Shown here piece by piece: positions 9,622 to 18,767 of a DNA stretch of 53,066 nucleotides. Both the position numbers and the translations under genes were made by a program. This stretch comes from Bdellovibrionota bacterium (lineage in GTDB: Bacteria; Bdellovibrionota; Bdellovibrionia; Bdellovibrionales; JAEYZS01), in contig CAUJDY010000118.1 of NCBI GenBank assembly GCA_963169805.1, forward strand, positions 1 to 53,066. The letters are read 5' to 3'. How positions within the stretch are numbered: the stretch's first letter is position 1; each line of letters starts with the position of its first letter. The notes beneath the pieces are model-generated. The model was given only the letters and a program-made list of their open reading frames with translations. It had not been told where the DNA came from and did no database searches.

Positions 9622-10539
9622 TTACAGCGGGGATTCTCTAAAGATAAGAGAGTCCTTTGGTCTATAAAAACCCATGCCTTGGATACTGCGAAGCAGATCA
9701 TTTAAAGACTGAAGTTTTACGTACAACTCTTGATACAAGAATTTACATTCATGTGAATGTAAATTAGGTTTTGCAGCCATCAGAGTTTGCACATCGTAAA
9801 ACCACTGCTTCCTTAAATTTACATTTTCACCGTTACCTAACATTCTACCAATCTTTAACTCTATTTCGTTTACTTTTGCACTGAAGTTGTCCAAATTTGC
9901 TTCTCTACAAACCGGTCTATTTACAACACAGTTGAAGTACTTATAGCTACTATCAAGCGATAGTTTATATCCAAATCTAAATGACTCATCTTTTTGTACA
10001 GATCTTTTTTCAAAAGTTAAATAAGGAGTCATGAATGTCAGAGAGTGAAATGGCTGCTGGTATGCAAATGTCACAGCAATAGTTCCAACCTGTGGCACTT
10101 TAACTTCCTCGCAGTAATTTTCTAAAAAAAATAGCATTTCTGCACTACCCACATATCTTTTAACATCTAAATACCTTGAATATGCGAGAGTCGTACCATG
10201 ACAGTTAAGTGCATGTGTTAACTGTAAATCACCCACTTTGAAATTCCGACTTTTTAAACCATAATTCACCAAGTTTGAAATATCTAAATCTTTTGAATAA
10301 TCTATGCGAGATTCATCTATCGAAACTTCAGCCCAAATTTCGAATTCATTAACAATTTTCCTTTTTTCGCTGTGATTACTACCAATCAAAAACAGATGTG
10401 TATTTTGGTGCGATAATGCATACTCGGAATCACCCATGAAAAGCCTACTTAAACTCATAAACGCATTTCGGTTCACAACCAAATCTTCTGCCATAAGATG
10501 AGTTGATATGTGAATAAGTAAGATAAATAGTATTTTCAT
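9622..10539 (-). CDS. Secreted protein of unknown function
   Basis: Signal peptide MKILFILLIHISTHLMA; start codon abuts the stop of the upstream gene (TAAATG). Confidence 0.65.
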   Translation of the reverse strand: MKILFILLIHISTHLMAEDLVVNRNAFMSLSRLFMGDSEYALSHQNTHLFLIGSNHSEKRKIVNEFEIWAEVSIDESRIDYSKDLDISNLVNYGLKSRNFKVGDLQLTHALNCHGTTLAYSRYLDVKRYVGSAEMLFFLENYCEEVKVPQVGTIAVTFAYQQPFHSLTFMTPYLTFEKRSVQKDESFRFGYKLSLDSSYKYFNCVVNRPVCREANLDNFSAKVNEIELKIGRMLGNGENVNLRKQWFYDVQTLMAAKPNLHSHECKFLYQELYVKLQSLNDLLRSIQGMGFYRPKDSLIFRESPL

Positions 10540-11586
10540 TTATTTCTGCACTTTTATATTTATTTTTCTTCTATCAGATTCTTGTAGCGAATAATCACCT
10601 AGTGAATGCCCAAAAGTCTTAAGAACAGCCCATTTTTCTTTATACACCATTTTTGAAACCGCTACCATTCCAAGGGGCTGAGGCTTTCGACTCAAAAGCT
10701 CCTCTCTATTGATCTGGGATGGATTCTCTTTTTCTTGAGCAATAACCTTCTCAAGAGCATCTCTTCCATCTTCATCAAATTTACTTTTCAATACGCTTTC
10801 ATCCCACGTACTATCGACATAATCGCAAATATCAAAATCTCGAACTTGAATCAGCTTTCGATTTGCATTAGACCACACTACATATGGATTATCTGTAATC
10901 AAAATATTTTTGAAAAACTCCATCCCCTTGTAGTTCACGACTATATCTGACTCACTATAGACGCCTGTAAATTCAAGACCCATTATTTCATTTTCTGTTT
11001 CTTCCATTAAATCTTGAATCTCTTTATCCGATTTATTATTCATGTATTGGTTGTAGTACATTCTTCCATCATAAAAAAAATGCGTTAATTTATCCCCACC
11101 TATTCTCACTCCACACACATTCACAACAGGAGCCAAGACTGCCTCTGTAACAACGGAAAAATTTGATCTACCATATATTGAGTCCTGAGGAAGGTGGATA
11201 ATACGTTCGATTTTTGGCCACCCCTCACAGTTATTTACAGAAATACAGTGTTCAATATTGGAGATAGCTCTAAAATACGGATTTACTCCTTTAGCTCCAT
11301 AAGCCTCCTCCCAATAAGAAAAAAATCTTGATTCTACTGCAGCAGAAGATACTGAGTGGTGATGTGCGAGCGTATAGCGTATGGAATCTGTCGTTTGTTC
11401 AACAATTTTACGTATATTTGAATTCACATAGTCATTAATAACATCTTTGATGTCTTCCAGCTGAATATGAGAATATGTATAATTATCTACTTCTGTAGCA
11501 ATTGTAGCGTGAGGAACTAGAGCAAAAACCGTCATTAATGACAAAGGCTTGACTAGTTTTAGCAGCTTCAAAATAAACCTATTCAT
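10540..11586 (-). CDS. Secreted protein of unknown function
   Basis: Signal peptide region LLKLVKPLSLMTVFALVPHATIA; contains IGGDKLTHFFYDGRMYY. Confidence 0.65.
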   Translation of the reverse strand: MNRFILKLLKLVKPLSLMTVFALVPHATIATEVDNYTYSHIQLEDIKDVINDYVNSNIRKIVEQTTDSIRYTLAHHHSVSSAAVESRFFSYWEEAYGAKGVNPYFRAISNIEHCISVNNCEGWPKIERIIHLPQDSIYGRSNFSVVTEAVLAPVVNVCGVRIGGDKLTHFFYDGRMYYNQYMNNKSDKEIQDLMEETENEIMGLEFTGVYSESDIVVNYKGMEFFKNILITDNPYVVWSNANRKLIQVRDFDICDYVDSTWDESVLKSKFDEDGRDALEKVIAQEKENPSQINREELLSRKPQPLGMVAVSKMVYKEKWAVLKTFGHSLGDYSLQESDRRKINIKVQK

Positions 11587-11631
11587 TTTCAGTGTACCTC
11601 TTTGCTTTAATATGCGATATCTAAGCCAAGT

Positions 11632-12267
11632 ATGGTTAAAATTGCCTTTGAAAATCCTTATTTTATTGCTGTTGATAAGCCCTCGGAGTGGCTATCAGTT
11701 CCATCTCGAATGGGCGCAGCGGACTCTCGCAACACTTTGGGAACAATTTTGCAAAAACAACTAGGTCAACAAATCTATCCCATTCACAGATTGGATTTTG
11801 AAGTATCTGGACTTATGCTATTTGCTCTGACTCCTGACTCTCATAGGGATTCTCAAAAGTGGTTTGAAGATAAATCAATTCAAAAAATTTATCATGCACT
11901 AACCGAAAACCCACAAGATCAACATCTTCATCCACATCAAGAGTTTTTATGGCAGTCTAAAATTTTAAGAGGAAAAAAACGTGCTTACGAACATGAACTT
12001 GGAAAAGAGGCACTTACAAAAGCCAAGTTTATTGGAAGCGATAAACACCTACTGTGGCATCTTGAACCTCTTACTGGACGCTCTCATCAACTCCGATTTG
12101 AATTGTATAAGCGTGGATTTCCAATCCTTGGAGATGCACTTTATGGCGCCCAAACTGTATTCAGTTCTGGCATTGCCCTACGGGCCGTCAAACTTATTTT
12201 CCCAATCGAATTTCAAAAAAAATGGAGCCTTCCGGATAAAATCGAAGTAACCTCACTTCATGATTGA
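11632..12267 (+). CDS. RluA-family RNA pseudouridine synthase
   Basis: PIHRLDFEVSGLMLFA catalytic motif; LTGRSHQLRFEL; GDALYGA. Confidence 0.92.
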   Translation: MVKIAFENPYFIAVDKPSEWLSVPSRMGAADSRNTLGTILQKQLGQQIYPIHRLDFEVSGLMLFALTPDSHRDSQKWFEDKSIQKIYHALTENPQDQHLHPHQEFLWQSKILRGKKRAYEHELGKEALTKAKFIGSDKHLLWHLEPLTGRSHQLRFELYKRGFPILGDALYGAQTVFSSGIALRAVKLIFPIEFQKKWSLPDKIEVTSLHD

Positions 12268-13120
12268 AATGATAATTGAAGGCAGAAGCCGAGACCTAGG
12301 TGGTTTTGAAGTCAAACGAGTTCTACCGTTCGCAAAGAAAAAAACCATAGGAGCTTTTATTTTTTTAGATCAAATGGGTCCTGCAGAATTTTCTCCTGGA
12401 AATGGAATTGACGTACGCCCTCATCCTCATATCGGACTTTCTACTGTCACTTATCTATTTGAAGGCCGCATTGTACACAGAGATTCTCTAGGATATGTTC
12501 AAGAAATTCTACCCGGAGAGGTAAACTGGATGACAGCAGGAAGCGGAGTTGTTCACTCCGAGAGAACTGCGCCGGAAGACAGAGAAAATGGCTATTCACT
12601 CTATGGAATCCAAGTGTGGGTTGCGCTACCAAAAAAGTTCGAGACAGTTGAGCCTAGTTTTTTTCATCACAAATCGCATGAACTACCTGAATTTGAAAAG
12701 AATGGAGTAAAGCTCAAGCTCATATTAGGAAGCGCCTATGGCCATACATCTCCAGTGAAGACTTATTCAGATATGTTTTATCTTGACGTCCAAATGCAGG
12801 CTCAGCAAAAGCTCCTATGGCCAAAAACACAACATGAGTCAGGAATTTATGTTGTAGAAGGAGAGCTTCTGATTGATGGCCAAAAAGTATCTGCAGGGAA
12901 TCTGGCAGTTTTTAAATCCAATATGGATATTCAAATAGAGGCTAGCGCTTCCGTGAGAGCGATGATTTTGGGTGGAGAGCCACTAGATGGATCAAGAGAA
13001 ATCTTCTGGAACTTTGTAGCCAGCTCAAAAGAGAAAATTGAAGATGCTAAAGAGCGCTGGAAAGCGCAGTCTTTTCCAAAAATCAAAGGTGAAACTGAGT
13101 TTATCCCACTACCAGACTAA
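12260..13120 (+). CDS. Pirin family protein
   Basis: DLGGFEVKRVLPFAKKKTIGAFIFLDQMGP...RPHPHIGLSTVTYLFEG...GEVNWMTAGSGVVHSER. Confidence 0.95.
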   Translation: MIEMIIEGRSRDLGGFEVKRVLPFAKKKTIGAFIFLDQMGPAEFSPGNGIDVRPHPHIGLSTVTYLFEGRIVHRDSLGYVQEILPGEVNWMTAGSGVVHSERTAPEDRENGYSLYGIQVWVALPKKFETVEPSFFHHKSHELPEFEKNGVKLKLILGSAYGHTSPVKTYSDMFYLDVQMQAQQKLLWPKTQHESGIYVVEGELLIDGQKVSAGNLAVFKSNMDIQIEASASVRAMILGGEPLDGSREIFWNFVASSKEKIEDAKERWKAQSFPKIKGETEFIPLPD

Positions 13121-13134
13121 ATAAGGAGACGCAT

Positions 13135-13455
13135 ATGTCTTGGATAATTCTAATTCTAGCAGGAGCGTTTGAAGTTGTGTGGACCTATTATCTCAAGCTT
13201 TCAAACGGGTTTCAAAATACAAAGTTTTCAATTTACTTTCTCATCAGTCTTATTATGAGCATGGGCCTACTCTCACTTTCTCTCAAATCAATTCCAGTAG
13301 GAGTCGCCTATCCAATTTGGACAGGTATTGGAGCTGTCGGGTCTGTCCTCCTGGGTTTTCTCATCTTTAGAGAGCCTTTAACAACAATGAAGTTAGTTTT
13401 TACATCACTCATATTAATTGGAATCATTGGACTCAAGGTGTTTTCTATAGACTAA
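13135..13455 (+). CDS. SMR family small multidrug efflux protein (SugE/EmrE-like)
   Basis: ILAGAFEVVWTYYLK...SIPVGVAYPIWTGIGAVGSVLLG is typical of SMR proteins. Confidence 0.92.
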   Translation: MSWIILILAGAFEVVWTYYLKLSNGFQNTKFSIYFLISLIMSMGLLSLSLKSIPVGVAYPIWTGIGAVGSVLLGFLIFREPLTTMKLVFTSLILIGIIGLKVFSID

Positions 13456-13456
13456 G

Positions 13457-13576
13457 CATATACCGAAGATAATTTTAATCTGAGAGATGCTTTCCAAAGT
13501 CTCGAACAGTCCTCGCAGTATCTGCGGAACTCGCTTTGAAAAGTATCTCTCAGATTAAAATTATTTTCGGTATATG
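13457..13576. repeat. Long near-perfect inverted repeat between and overlapping convergent gene ends
   Basis: Arms 13457-13488 and 13545-13576 match 31/32 as inverted copies; pairing continues ~11 bp with one mismatch; apical CGCAG-tat-CTGCG. The right arm includes the final codons of the EamA gene. Confidence 0.9.
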
Positions 13577-14511
13577 AGAACGCAGTGAATTTTTTTAAAA
13601 AAAGATTTGATGCTTTTTTCAAATATGATCAAACCAACCCCGGTGATGACAATTAAAACAGAGTAAACAAGCTCTATGTTCCATGGCTCACCCAAAAACA
13701 ACACTCCAAATAAAATAGCAACAACAGGATTCATCAGCGCATAGGTCCCAGTAATTTCTGATGTTGTATTTTTAAGTAAAAAGAAAAACAACGTATAACC
13801 AACAACCGTACCAATTGCTGCTAAATAAATAATAGATAGAACACCCGAGACAGAAAGAATAATCTTAGAATTTGGCTCAAATAAAAATGCAAATACACTT
13901 AAAATAAGTCCACCAGAAATAACTTGAAGAAAAATATTCTGAAAGAACGGAAGCGGCTCTGCTTTCTTGAGAGGCTGCTTCGACCATAGCGTCGCAAAGG
14001 CCCATGTGAAAGTTGAAGCTATGAGTGCAATAAGAGCATGTGTCTCCTTTACATCAAAGCTCATACCAGGTTGAGAAGATACAGCCCAATAAAGTCCCAG
14101 AATACTCCCCACTAACCCTATCACAGATATAAAAGAAGGTGCTCGCTTATCAAATCCAATCCAGTTCATTAGCACCATCAAAACTGGAACCAGAGTGACA
14201 AGAAGGGCGGCAATTCCAGAACTTATCCCTTCTTCACCTGCGCACACAAGAGCATTACTGAACGTCAACAAGAACCCAACAGGAACTGCCTTTGCTAAAT
14301 GATATTTCGTAATTTTTTTCCAACCAGTAAACAAAGCAATTACACCAACCAGACAGCCTGCAAAAGTAAATCGTATAGCCGCCATCCAGTAGGGTGAAAA
14401 TGAATCTAGTCCGATTTTTATAGCAGTAAATGTAGTTCCCCAAATGAAGTAGAGTGTGAGTAGTGCAAAGATGACTCTTGTATTTAGACTTGCTGAGAGA
14501 ATTTTATCCAT
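13561..14511 (-). CDS. EamA/DMT family transporter
   Basis: TLYFIWGTTFTAIKIGLDSFSPYWMAAIRF and TYALMNPVVAILFGVLFLGE. Confidence 0.92.
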   Translation of the reverse strand: MDKILSASLNTRVIFALLTLYFIWGTTFTAIKIGLDSFSPYWMAAIRFTFAGCLVGVIALFTGWKKITKYHLAKAVPVGFLLTFSNALVCAGEEGISSGIAALLVTLVPVLMVLMNWIGFDKRAPSFISVIGLVGSILGLYWAVSSQPGMSFDVKETHALIALIASTFTWAFATLWSKQPLKKAEPLPFFQNIFLQVISGGLILSVFAFLFEPNSKIILSVSGVLSIIYLAAIGTVVGYTLFFFLLKNTTSEITGTYALMNPVVAILFGVLFLGEPWNIELVYSVLIVITGVGLIIFEKSIKSFFKKIHCVLIYRK

Positions 14512-14594
14512 TGAAAACCTGCTATAAAGAACTTCAACTTAAGATGTATATGAACTTAGCTGCCTTGATAACAATATAGCTCATTTTGAACTTG

Positions 14595-14635
14595 CATAAC
14601 AGATACAGAAAATGAGATAAATGACCATAACAGAT
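14595..14635 (+). promoter_or_regulatory. Candidate MocR-type operator: two direct repeats CATAACAGAT
   Basis: CATAACAGAT at 14595-14604 and 14626-14635, 31 bp start to start, between divergent EamA and MocR genes. Confidence 0.5.
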
Positions 14636-16055
14636 GAAATACCTCAAAGACGAACTCGCAGATCAAATCAAAAAAGACCTTGAGACAGGTGCAATTCGCT
14701 ACGGTGAAAAAATGCCGTCAGTTCGCAAACTTAGCCACCAGTTCAATGTAAGTATCTCCACAGTTTTGGAGGCCTATAAGTATTTAGAGGATATAGGATA
14801 CGTCTTAAGTCGTGAGCGCAGTGGATATTTTGCTAACCATTCCTTAACAGAGGAGTCTGTTTATGAGACCAAACTCAAAAATTCAGTTGTCTCCCATGTA
14901 AAAACTGCTGACTTAATATTAGACATCATTCAATCGCAGCAAGTTAAAGGAATTCGATCATTTGCTCTTGGAACACCTTTTCCTCATATTATGCCTTTTA
15001 AAAAAGTAAATAAAGAGATCAAACAGTATTTAAAACTTCACCCAGATCTGTCTGCCTATTATGTTTATTCCCCTGGAGACATCAAAGCACGTACGACTCT
15101 CTCAAAGTGGCTACGTCCAATTTTAGGTAATACTAACCCTAATCATATTTTGATGACCTCCGGTTGCTTAGAGGCAGTCCATATTTCATTAAGCGCTCTT
15201 ACAAAACCGGGAGATCAAATAGCTGTTGAATCACCAACGTACTTTGGAATTCTTCAAGCCATCAACAACTTAGGCCTAAAAGCCGTCGAAGTGCCTACGT
15301 GCTCTCAAGATGGTATTGAACCTCAAGATTTAGAAAAAGTTTTGAAAAATCATTCTATCAAAGTACTCGTCATTTCCTGTCACGCACAAAACCCATTTGG
15401 TCATCTTATGACTGATGAAAATAAAAGAAAAATTTTAGATCTTTGCGAAAAGCATAATGTTCAAATCATAGAAGATGATATTTACGGAGATCTCACCTTC
15501 ACAGAAAATCGCCCAACCCCACTCAAAGCTTTTGATAAAAAAGGTATTGTTACTTACTGCTCTTCTTTATCTAAATCTATCTCACCAGGCTTAAGAATTG
15601 GCTGGTGCGTACCACAAGGAAAAAACTTTGATGATTTTTTGAAAGTCAAAATTGCTATGAATTGGTCTTGCAACTCCATTGGGCAAGCTATACTACCTCA
15701 TCTTCTAGACAAGACAAATTTCCCCACATGGATTCATAATCAAAAAGAGTACTATAAAAAACAAGTGGGAGTTTATAGTTTCTTCCTGAAATCTCAACTG
15801 GGCGATAGGATAAAGATTAACAGACCGTCTGGCTCATACTTTTTGTGGTGCGAACTGAGTACAAAGATTAATACTGTGGAACTTTACCAAGAAGCCCTTA
15901 AATCTAAGATTACATTTTCACCAGGCCCTATGTTTTCGGCTTCGGGCGCATTTAAACATTGCTTTCGACTCAATTGTAGTGCGCCTCTTACTGGTGATAC
16001 AGAAAAAGCCCTACTTCGACTCTGCCAACTTATTCAAAAAATGGATCCTCGTTAG
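14634..16055 (+). CDS. MocR/PdxR-like regulator (GntR wHTH fused to aminotransferase fold)
   Basis: N-terminal GntR wHTH (AIRYGEKMPSVRKLSHQFNVSISTVLEAYKYLEDIGYV) plus PLP-Lys motif SSLSKSISPGLRIGW. Confidence 0.93.
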   Translation: MKYLKDELADQIKKDLETGAIRYGEKMPSVRKLSHQFNVSISTVLEAYKYLEDIGYVLSRERSGYFANHSLTEESVYETKLKNSVVSHVKTADLILDIIQSQQVKGIRSFALGTPFPHIMPFKKVNKEIKQYLKLHPDLSAYYVYSPGDIKARTTLSKWLRPILGNTNPNHILMTSGCLEAVHISLSALTKPGDQIAVESPTYFGILQAINNLGLKAVEVPTCSQDGIEPQDLEKVLKNHSIKVLVISCHAQNPFGHLMTDENKRKILDLCEKHNVQIIEDDIYGDLTFTENRPTPLKAFDKKGIVTYCSSLSKSISPGLRIGWCVPQGKNFDDFLKVKIAMNWSCNSIGQAILPHLLDKTNFPTWIHNQKEYYKKQVGVYSFFLKSQLGDRIKINRPSGSYFLWCELSTKINTVELYQEALKSKITFSPGPMFSASGAFKHCFRLNCSAPLTGDTEKALLRLCQLIQKMDPR

Positions 16056-16592
16056 GGGAACACGTTCCTGACTAAATCCACCGTGCTGATTAATAACAGC
16101 CAAGAGAACGTTTACAGTATCGATATTCATAATGTCTTGAGGATCGAGGTCATGAATGTCCACTTCTGTAAAATTAAGATCACATACATCACGATACTGC
16201 CTAGAATCTACATCATCTATAGCATCCTTGTAGGCAATAGGCGCCCCATGTGAACGACAAATAATAGGTCTTACTGGATATACTAAGCACTCCCCTCTCT
16301 CGCTTAAAAACTCGCAATATCCTTCCTTACCCTTATCCAGAGATAGCACTTCTTGATGACTCTGAATAAAGTTTTTGATTTGCAGCGCCTCAACTCCAGA
16401 GACAGTTAAATCTTTTTTACAACACGAGTAACATCCCTTCTGACATTGAAATTGATCTTTGTGTCTTCCATAAATATCTTGAAATTTATCATCGACTTTT
16501 TTTAAAAGCGCATTGTAGTTTTTTAGGGCGGCTTCCTGACTCATAAGAGATCCTTTGTGTTCATAAGCTACCTGAGATATAAGAAAGCCCAC
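16011..16592 (-). CDS. YkgJ-family cysteine cluster protein
   Basis: CQKGCYSCCKKDLTVSGVEA...YPVRPIICRSHGAP. Confidence 0.85.
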   Translation of the reverse strand: MGFLISQVAYEHKGSLMSQEAALKNYNALLKKVDDKFQDIYGRHKDQFQCQKGCYSCCKKDLTVSGVEALQIKNFIQSHQEVLSLDKGKEGYCEFLSERGECLVYPVRPIICRSHGAPIAYKDAIDDVDSRQYRDVCDLNFTEVDIHDLDPQDIMNIDTVNVLLAVINQHGGFSQERVPLTRIHFLNKLAESK

Positions 16593-16620
16593 CTAAAAGC
16601 AACAATGAAGGAAGAATAAA

Positions 16621-17199
16621 ATGGAAAGATGCCACTGGTGCGGAACAGACCCGATATACGTAAAATACCACGATGAAGAATGGGGAGTACCCGTATTTGA
16701 TGATCAAAAGCTGTTTGAATTTATAACCTTAGAAGGAGCTCAAGCTGGCTTAAGCTGGATCACTATCCTGAAACGTCGAGAGGGATACAGAAATGCATTT
16801 AAAAATTTTGATATTCAGTCTGTAGCACGCATGACAGATGCAGATGTAGAAAGACTCATGCAAGATCCAGGGATTATTCGTAACCGCGCAAAAATTAAAG
16901 CCGCTATTAGTAACGCTCAAAAGTTCATCCAAATTCAGGAAGATTTTGGTAGCTTTGCGCTCTTTCAGTGGCAATTTGTTGATGGCACTCCAATTAATGG
17001 AAAAATTAAATCCAAAAAAGACTTCAAAGCCACAACAAAAATTTCCGACTGGTTTTCGCATGAGCTCAAAAATTATGGCTTTAAGTTTGTAGGATCTACG
17101 GTTATTTACGCTCACATGCAGGCCTGTGGAATGGTGAATGACCACATTGCTCATTGCTTTAGACACAAAGAAGTCTTAGCGCTAGGAAATCAACTATGA
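16621..17199 (+). CDS. tag: DNA-3-methyladenine glycosylase I
   Basis: CHWCGTDPIYVKYHDEEWGVPVFDDQKLFEFITLEGAQAGLSWITIL; C-terminal HCFRH. Confidence 0.95.
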   Translation: MERCHWCGTDPIYVKYHDEEWGVPVFDDQKLFEFITLEGAQAGLSWITILKRREGYRNAFKNFDIQSVARMTDADVERLMQDPGIIRNRAKIKAAISNAQKFIQIQEDFGSFALFQWQFVDGTPINGKIKSKKDFKATTKISDWFSHELKNYGFKFVGSTVIYAHMQACGMVNDHIAHCFRHKEVLALGNQL

Positions 17200-17561
17200 C
17201 CAAACAGGTTTTAAAAATATCTGATTATGTTTTGTGGATTCACCTTGGAGTATCCGAAGAAGAGCGAATAAAACCTCAGCAAGTCAATTTGAATATAGAA
17301 ATCAATTTTTTAGAAAATCTTCCGGCATGCGAGACAGACGAAATTAAAAATACGGTTTGCTATGATGAGTTAACCACTCAAATTAGATTTTATGTTCAAG
17401 AAAAACAATTCAAAACCATAGAGTATTTAGCGAAGAAAATCTATGAGCTGACAAAACAAAAGATTATTCAAAAAAATCAAACATTGATTCACATTCACAA
17501 GGTTGCGCCTCCGATGCCGCACATTTTAGGTGGAACACATTTTATTTATGGAGATGCATAA
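17196..17561 (+). CDS. folB: Dihydroneopterin aldolase family (FolB-like)
   Basis: Overlaps the tag stop by ATGA; VLWIHLGVSEEERIKPQQVNLNIEI and TIEYLAKKIYE are FolB-like. Confidence 0.75.
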   Translation: MTKQVLKISDYVLWIHLGVSEEERIKPQQVNLNIEINFLENLPACETDEIKNTVCYDELTTQIRFYVQEKQFKTIEYLAKKIYELTKQKIIQKNQTLIHIHKVAPPMPHILGGTHFIYGDA

Positions 17562-17572
17562 CGCGGATCTAC

Positions 17573-17600
17573 ACCAAACGGTACGGCGTACCTTTTTGGT
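17573..17600. terminator. Hairpin terminator between convergent genes
   Basis: ACCAAAcGGTAC-ggc-GTACCTTTTTGGT, one bulged region, ends on the minus-strand stop codon. Confidence 0.6.
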
Positions 17601-18298
17601 TATTTATAAAAGCAAACTTCTACGTAATGAATGGAGGATGGAGTGAGCTCCCACTTCAACGCTATACTAGGCCTAGGCCATTTTTGCTCTAATACCAAGT
17701 GATCAAATATCGTCTGTGGAAAAGTGTATTTATCTGCAAGCGTTGTGATATTATCTTTAGGATCAATTATTATTTGATCTGGCATTTTATTTAAAACATC
17801 CTTCTTTTTAAATGATACTAAATCGTGAAAGCTTGCAACTCGCCTAGCTTGTAAAACACGACTGAGATCCTCTGACCATGCGACATAATTTTGGGTTTTA
17901 AAAAAATTTTTGTAATATATGGGTAACTGGCCAATCACATTAGCGAATATCACTTGGTCGGGGTTGTGAAGATCCAAAATATTTTGTGTTCGTTTAGAAT
18001 CAAGCCTTATTCCATCAAAACTAAATACATCTTCAATAAAATACTTTGGCTTATACTTTAATCCGTGAAATGCCCTAAACAAGACAGGTGCCATTGGATC
18101 TTTATCATAAATTATTATTTCATGAAACTGATCCAAAAATTTATTTGTTATGCAAGCACAGGCCGATCCGCCAAAAATAATTAATTTATTAGATGAAGCG
18201 ATATTCCTCAAAAGTGTTTTTTCTAAGTTCAAAATAAATGGCTGCCATAACTTTCGGTGTCTTAAGGATGTATAATGATAAATTAGATGACTTTGCAC
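17600..18298 (-). CDS. Possible Rossmann-fold/SAM-dependent methyltransferase-like protein
   Basis: ORF track starts at 18418, but that extension overlaps the holin-like gene; GTG at 18298 lies just after its stop. SNKLIIFGGSACACITNKFLDQFHEIIIYDKDP resembles a SAM-binding region. Confidence 0.55.
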   Translation of the reverse strand: MQSHLIYHYTSLRHRKLWQPFILNLEKTLLRNIASSNKLIIFGGSACACITNKFLDQFHEIIIYDKDPMAPVLFRAFHGLKYKPKYFIEDVFSFDGIRLDSKRTQNILDLHNPDQVIFANVIGQLPIYYKNFFKTQNYVAWSEDLSRVLQARRVASFHDLVSFKKKDVLNKMPDQIIIDPKDNITTLADKYTFPQTIFDHLVLEQKWPRPSIALKWELTPSSIHYVEVCFYK

Positions 18299-18300
18299 AG

Positions 18301-18684
18301 TTAAAAATTCAAACCAGTGAAGGTCAATCCCGCACTCATAGCAGGAATACCGAGTACTACATAGAACAAATAATTTACAATCGAGAGTACTATGGCTCCA
18401 AGGATTGCAGAAATCCAACCACTAATCTCAAAACCCGACAACAACCCAGCTGCCAATCTCAAAATAATCGCATTAATAACGAATGTAAAAAAACCTAGTG
18501 TTAAAAAATTTATGGGTATAGATAGAAATAAAAGAGCTGGGCGAATTAAAATGTTAAGAAGGCCTACTACCAAACTTGCAATCATAGCCGTGCCAAAACT
18601 ATTAATTCTAAAACCCGGAACCACGTACGCAACAATAACTAAAACTGCGCTTGATAAAAGCCATTGGCCCAATAACTGTAACAT
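18301..18684 (-). CDS. Four-TM phage holin family (superfamily IV)-like membrane protein
   Basis: GLLNILIRPALLFLSIPINFLTLGFFTFVINAIILRLAAGL is characteristic of this family. Confidence 0.88.
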   Translation of the reverse strand: MLQLLGQWLLSSAVLVIVAYVVPGFRINSFGTAMIASLVVGLLNILIRPALLFLSIPINFLTLGFFTFVINAIILRLAAGLLSGFEISGWISAILGAIVLSIVNYLFYVVLGIPAMSAGLTFTGLNF

Positions 18685-18767
18685 TCCTTACCTCTTTGTA
18701 AATGCGTATTTGATTCATTAAATGCAAAATTCGTTGAAGTTTCAACCAGAAAAGGTATTGTGCACGA

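Noticed and set aside
13457-13576. MITE or IS remnant interpretation
   Set aside because: No clear target-site duplication at the borders, no transposase fragment, and no second copy in this window. Not excluded, but unsupported here.
18299-18418. N-terminal extension of the 17600-18418 minus-strand ORF
   Set aside because: Overlaps the confident holin-like CDS in another frame; GTG at 18298 right after that gene's stop is a better start.
18301-18684. Prophage signal from the holin-family protein
   Set aside because: This four-TM family is widespread outside phages; no other phage genes are nearby.
18238-18721. Plus-strand ORFs (18238-18498, 18392-18721) opposite the holin-like gene
   Set aside because: No RBS or recognisable protein features; antisense to a gene with clear family signature.
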